Positions 62,832 to 64,000 of a stretch of DNA of 64,000 nt are shown here, piece by piece. Position 1 is the stretch's first letter. Every line of letters begins with the position of its first letter. The stretch spans positions 1,612,001 through 1,676,000 of the forward strand of contig NZ_CP097384.1 of assembly GCF_024584705.1 (NCBI RefSeq), written 5' to 3'. The position numbers and the translations under genes were made by a program. The notes beneath the pieces are model-generated. The model ran no database searches and had not been told where the DNA came from. It saw nothing but the letters and a program-made list of their open reading frames with translations. The DNA is from Blastopirellula sp. J2-11 (GTDB lineage Bacteria > Planctomycetota > Planctomycetia > Pirellulales > Pirellulaceae).

Positions 62832-63620
62832 GTGAAATTGCTACATTTCAGCTCCGCACTTCTGTTGGCGCTTTGCGTCAGCAGCGCCGTCTCAGCCGCA
62901 GGCTGGGGCACGATCACCGGTAAGTTTGTCGTCGATGGCAAAGTTGCGCCCCCTGAGGCTTTGGTCATTACCAAAGACAAAGCAGTCTGCGACAAGAATC
63001 CGCCGCTGGTGGATGAGTCGCTGTTGGTGGGTCCCAATGGCGGATTGAAAAACGTCTGCGTTTGGCTCTCGCTGGGTCGTCGTGATCCGCAACCGCCGGT
63101 CCATCCCAACTACGAAGCGACCGCCAACGATACGATCGAAGTCGATAACCTGGCGTGCGCCTACGTGCCGCATGTGGTTGTCGTTCGTCCATCGCAAAAG
63201 GTCGAGTTCAAAAACTCCGATCCGATCGCGCACAATTTTAAGGTTGACGGCTTCGCCAATAACCCGTTCAACACGTTGGTTCCTGCTGGCGGATCGTTTG
63301 TGCATCAGTTCCCCTCGGAAGAACGCGTTCCGATGGTCGCCGCTTGTGCGATTCATCCTTGGATGACCGGTTTCATCGTGGTCAAAGAAGCGCCGTATGT
63401 CGCCGTTTCGGCCGAAGATGGCACGTTCACGATCGAAAACGTTCCGGCTGGCGACTGGAATTTCCAGTTCTGGCACACCAGCGGCGGTTACCTGTCGGAA
63501 GTGAAGATGGGCGGCAAGACCGAAAAAGACCGCAAAGGCGAGTACGAAATCAAAGTAGTGGACGGGAAAGCGACCGACCTGGGCGTCATCACCGTTGCTG
63601 CTGACAAGTTGAAGAAATAG
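62832..63620 (+). CDS. Secreted cupredoxin-like protein
   Basis: 262 residues from GTG 62832, supported by GAAGGAG 9 bp upstream. Signal peptide LLLALCVSSAVSA. The N-terminal strand region WGTITGKFVVDGKVAPPEAL is shared with the next gene. A cupredoxin core follows: HVVVVRPSQKVEFKNSDP, IAHNF (His ligand), and CAIHPWM with Cys, His and Met ligands. The last 70 residues are a carboxypeptidase-regulatory-like sandwich (GTFTIENVPAGDWNFQFWH). Likely a periplasmic copper electron carrier accepting electrons from the octaheme protein. 141 bp after it. Confidence 0.85.
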   Translation: MKLLHFSSALLLALCVSSAVSAAGWGTITGKFVVDGKVAPPEALVITKDKAVCDKNPPLVDESLLVGPNGGLKNVCVWLSLGRRDPQPPVHPNYEATANDTIEVDNLACAYVPHVVVVRPSQKVEFKNSDPIAHNFKVDGFANNPFNTLVPAGGSFVHQFPSEERVPMVAACAIHPWMTGFIVVKEAPYVAVSAEDGTFTIENVPAGDWNFQFWHTSGGYLSEVKMGGKTEKDRKGEYEIKVVDGKATDLGVITVAADKLKK

Positions 63621-63697
63621 GTTTTCGGCGAAGGGGGCGAGCGATGGCGTCAATTCATCGCTCGACCTTCATCGCCAGCCGGATTAAAGGTTGCGTG

Positions 63698-64000
63698 ATG
63701 AAGCGAATTCCTTTGCTGACAATTGTCTTGATTACCGCTTGGGTTTCCGGCGGTTGCGATACGGAAGTAGCGCGGCAGGTCGTTCCCCGGCCGGGTCGCG
63801 TTCTGGCGATTCGTGAGGCGCTTCGCGGCGACGAAGAAGCGGCGACCAGCGAGACGACCGAGCCGGTGATGCAAAAGCCGACCGAGTTCGTCACGCTTCG
63901 CGGGCAATTCAAGATGCAGGGAACGCCGCCAGCCAATCCGGTGCTGAGCGTGACAAAGGATACCGCAGTCTGTAATCCCAACAACGTCACGATTCACGCA
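63698..64000 (+). CDS. Lipoprotein related to the cupredoxin-like protein (partial)
   Basis: 101 codons visible before the right edge. From ATG 63698 (AAAGG upstream) with lipobox ITAWVSGGC. After a linker, FVTLRGQFKMQGTPPANPVL and SVTKDTAVCNPNN match the N-terminal domain of the preceding protein (GTITGKFVVDGK, VITKDKAVCDKN), so the two are paralogues. Whether it also has a copper site cannot be seen. Probably the membrane-bound partner. Confidence 0.8.
   Translation, partial: MKRIPLLTIVLITAWVSGGCDTEVARQVVPRPGRVLAIREALRGDEEAATSETTEPVMQKPTEFVTLRGQFKMQGTPPANPVLSVTKDTAVCNPNNVTIHA

Overview
The window reads as a piece of a planctomycete chromosome, most likely from the Pirellulaceae (Blastopirellula/Rhodopirellula type). 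This is inferred from gene content, not from a database search. It holds a DUF1559 protein with a prepilin-type N-terminus, a giant PVC-type c-type cytochrome joining a propeller, HEAT repeats, a CxxCH domain and DUF1080, several Tat-exported hydrolases, sulfatases, FG-GAP/VCBS and SGNH secreted proteins, and MotA/ExbB proteins with cleavable signal peptides. Coding is dense on both strands. I see no tRNA, rRNA, CRISPR array, integrase or complete insertion sequence.

Layout. 1-2914 (minus): an in-frame HemD-HemE fusion cut by the left edge, then a secreted alkaline phosphatase. 3269-14143 (plus): an eight-gene operon encoding a zinc-ribbon/VWA membrane protein, two secreted proteins with a small N-terminal beta domain, one ExbB, two ExbD, a secreted TPR protein and a 1171-residue membrane protein with about six cytoplasmic repeats. 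I read it as a proton-motive-force-driven envelope machine. 14152-17604 (minus): a hybrid histidine kinase ending in an HPt domain, and a receiver/RsbW-like ATPase fusion. 17605-18326: a candidate structured RNA with a strong terminator, and a possible 26-residue membrane peptide. 18327-21398 (minus): a sulfite-oxidase-like molybdoenzyme, a small membrane protein, a radical SAM protein, a MarR regulator and an unrecognised conserved-looking protein. 21578-23188: a four-domain S1 protein, followed by a terminator and a long palindrome.

23379-36656: MarC, the giant cytochrome, an FG-GAP protein, a Gfo/Idh/MocA oxidoreductase, a dipeptidase-family protein without its usual metal site, a thiamine-diphosphate decarboxylase, a lipoprotein-like protein, a P-II protein without Tyr51, a TlpA-type thioredoxin and a CYTH protein. 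36657-45906: an MFS transporter preceded by a second hairpin-rich stretch, a Tat-exported metallophosphoesterase, an Ntn amidohydrolase, two tandem related membrane proteins, a HIT protein, a basic secreted protein, a sulfatase-fold protein without the catalytic Cys and a canonical sulfatase. 45907-51440: a more AT-rich, loosely packed stretch of secreted proteins (sialidase-like, DUF1559, lipoprotein, SGNH+LamG). 51626-54100: ruvB and purD.

54485-64000 (plus): a Rieske/cytochrome b operon with a good promoter. It encodes a Rieske protein with a repeat-bearing cytoplasmic extension, a b6-type cytochrome b, a long subunit-IV-like protein with APWY in place of PEWY, a 1561-residue octaheme cytochrome c with a PDZ-like domain, a cupredoxin-like protein, and a related lipoprotein cut by the right edge. 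This probably encodes a quinol-oxidising complex in which the multiheme protein replaces cytochrome c1/f and passes electrons to copper carriers.

The most promising under-described systems are the VWA-ExbBD-TPR operon, the Rieske/b/octaheme-PDZ/cupredoxin operon, the candidate RNA at 17960-18147 and the HemD-HemE fusion.
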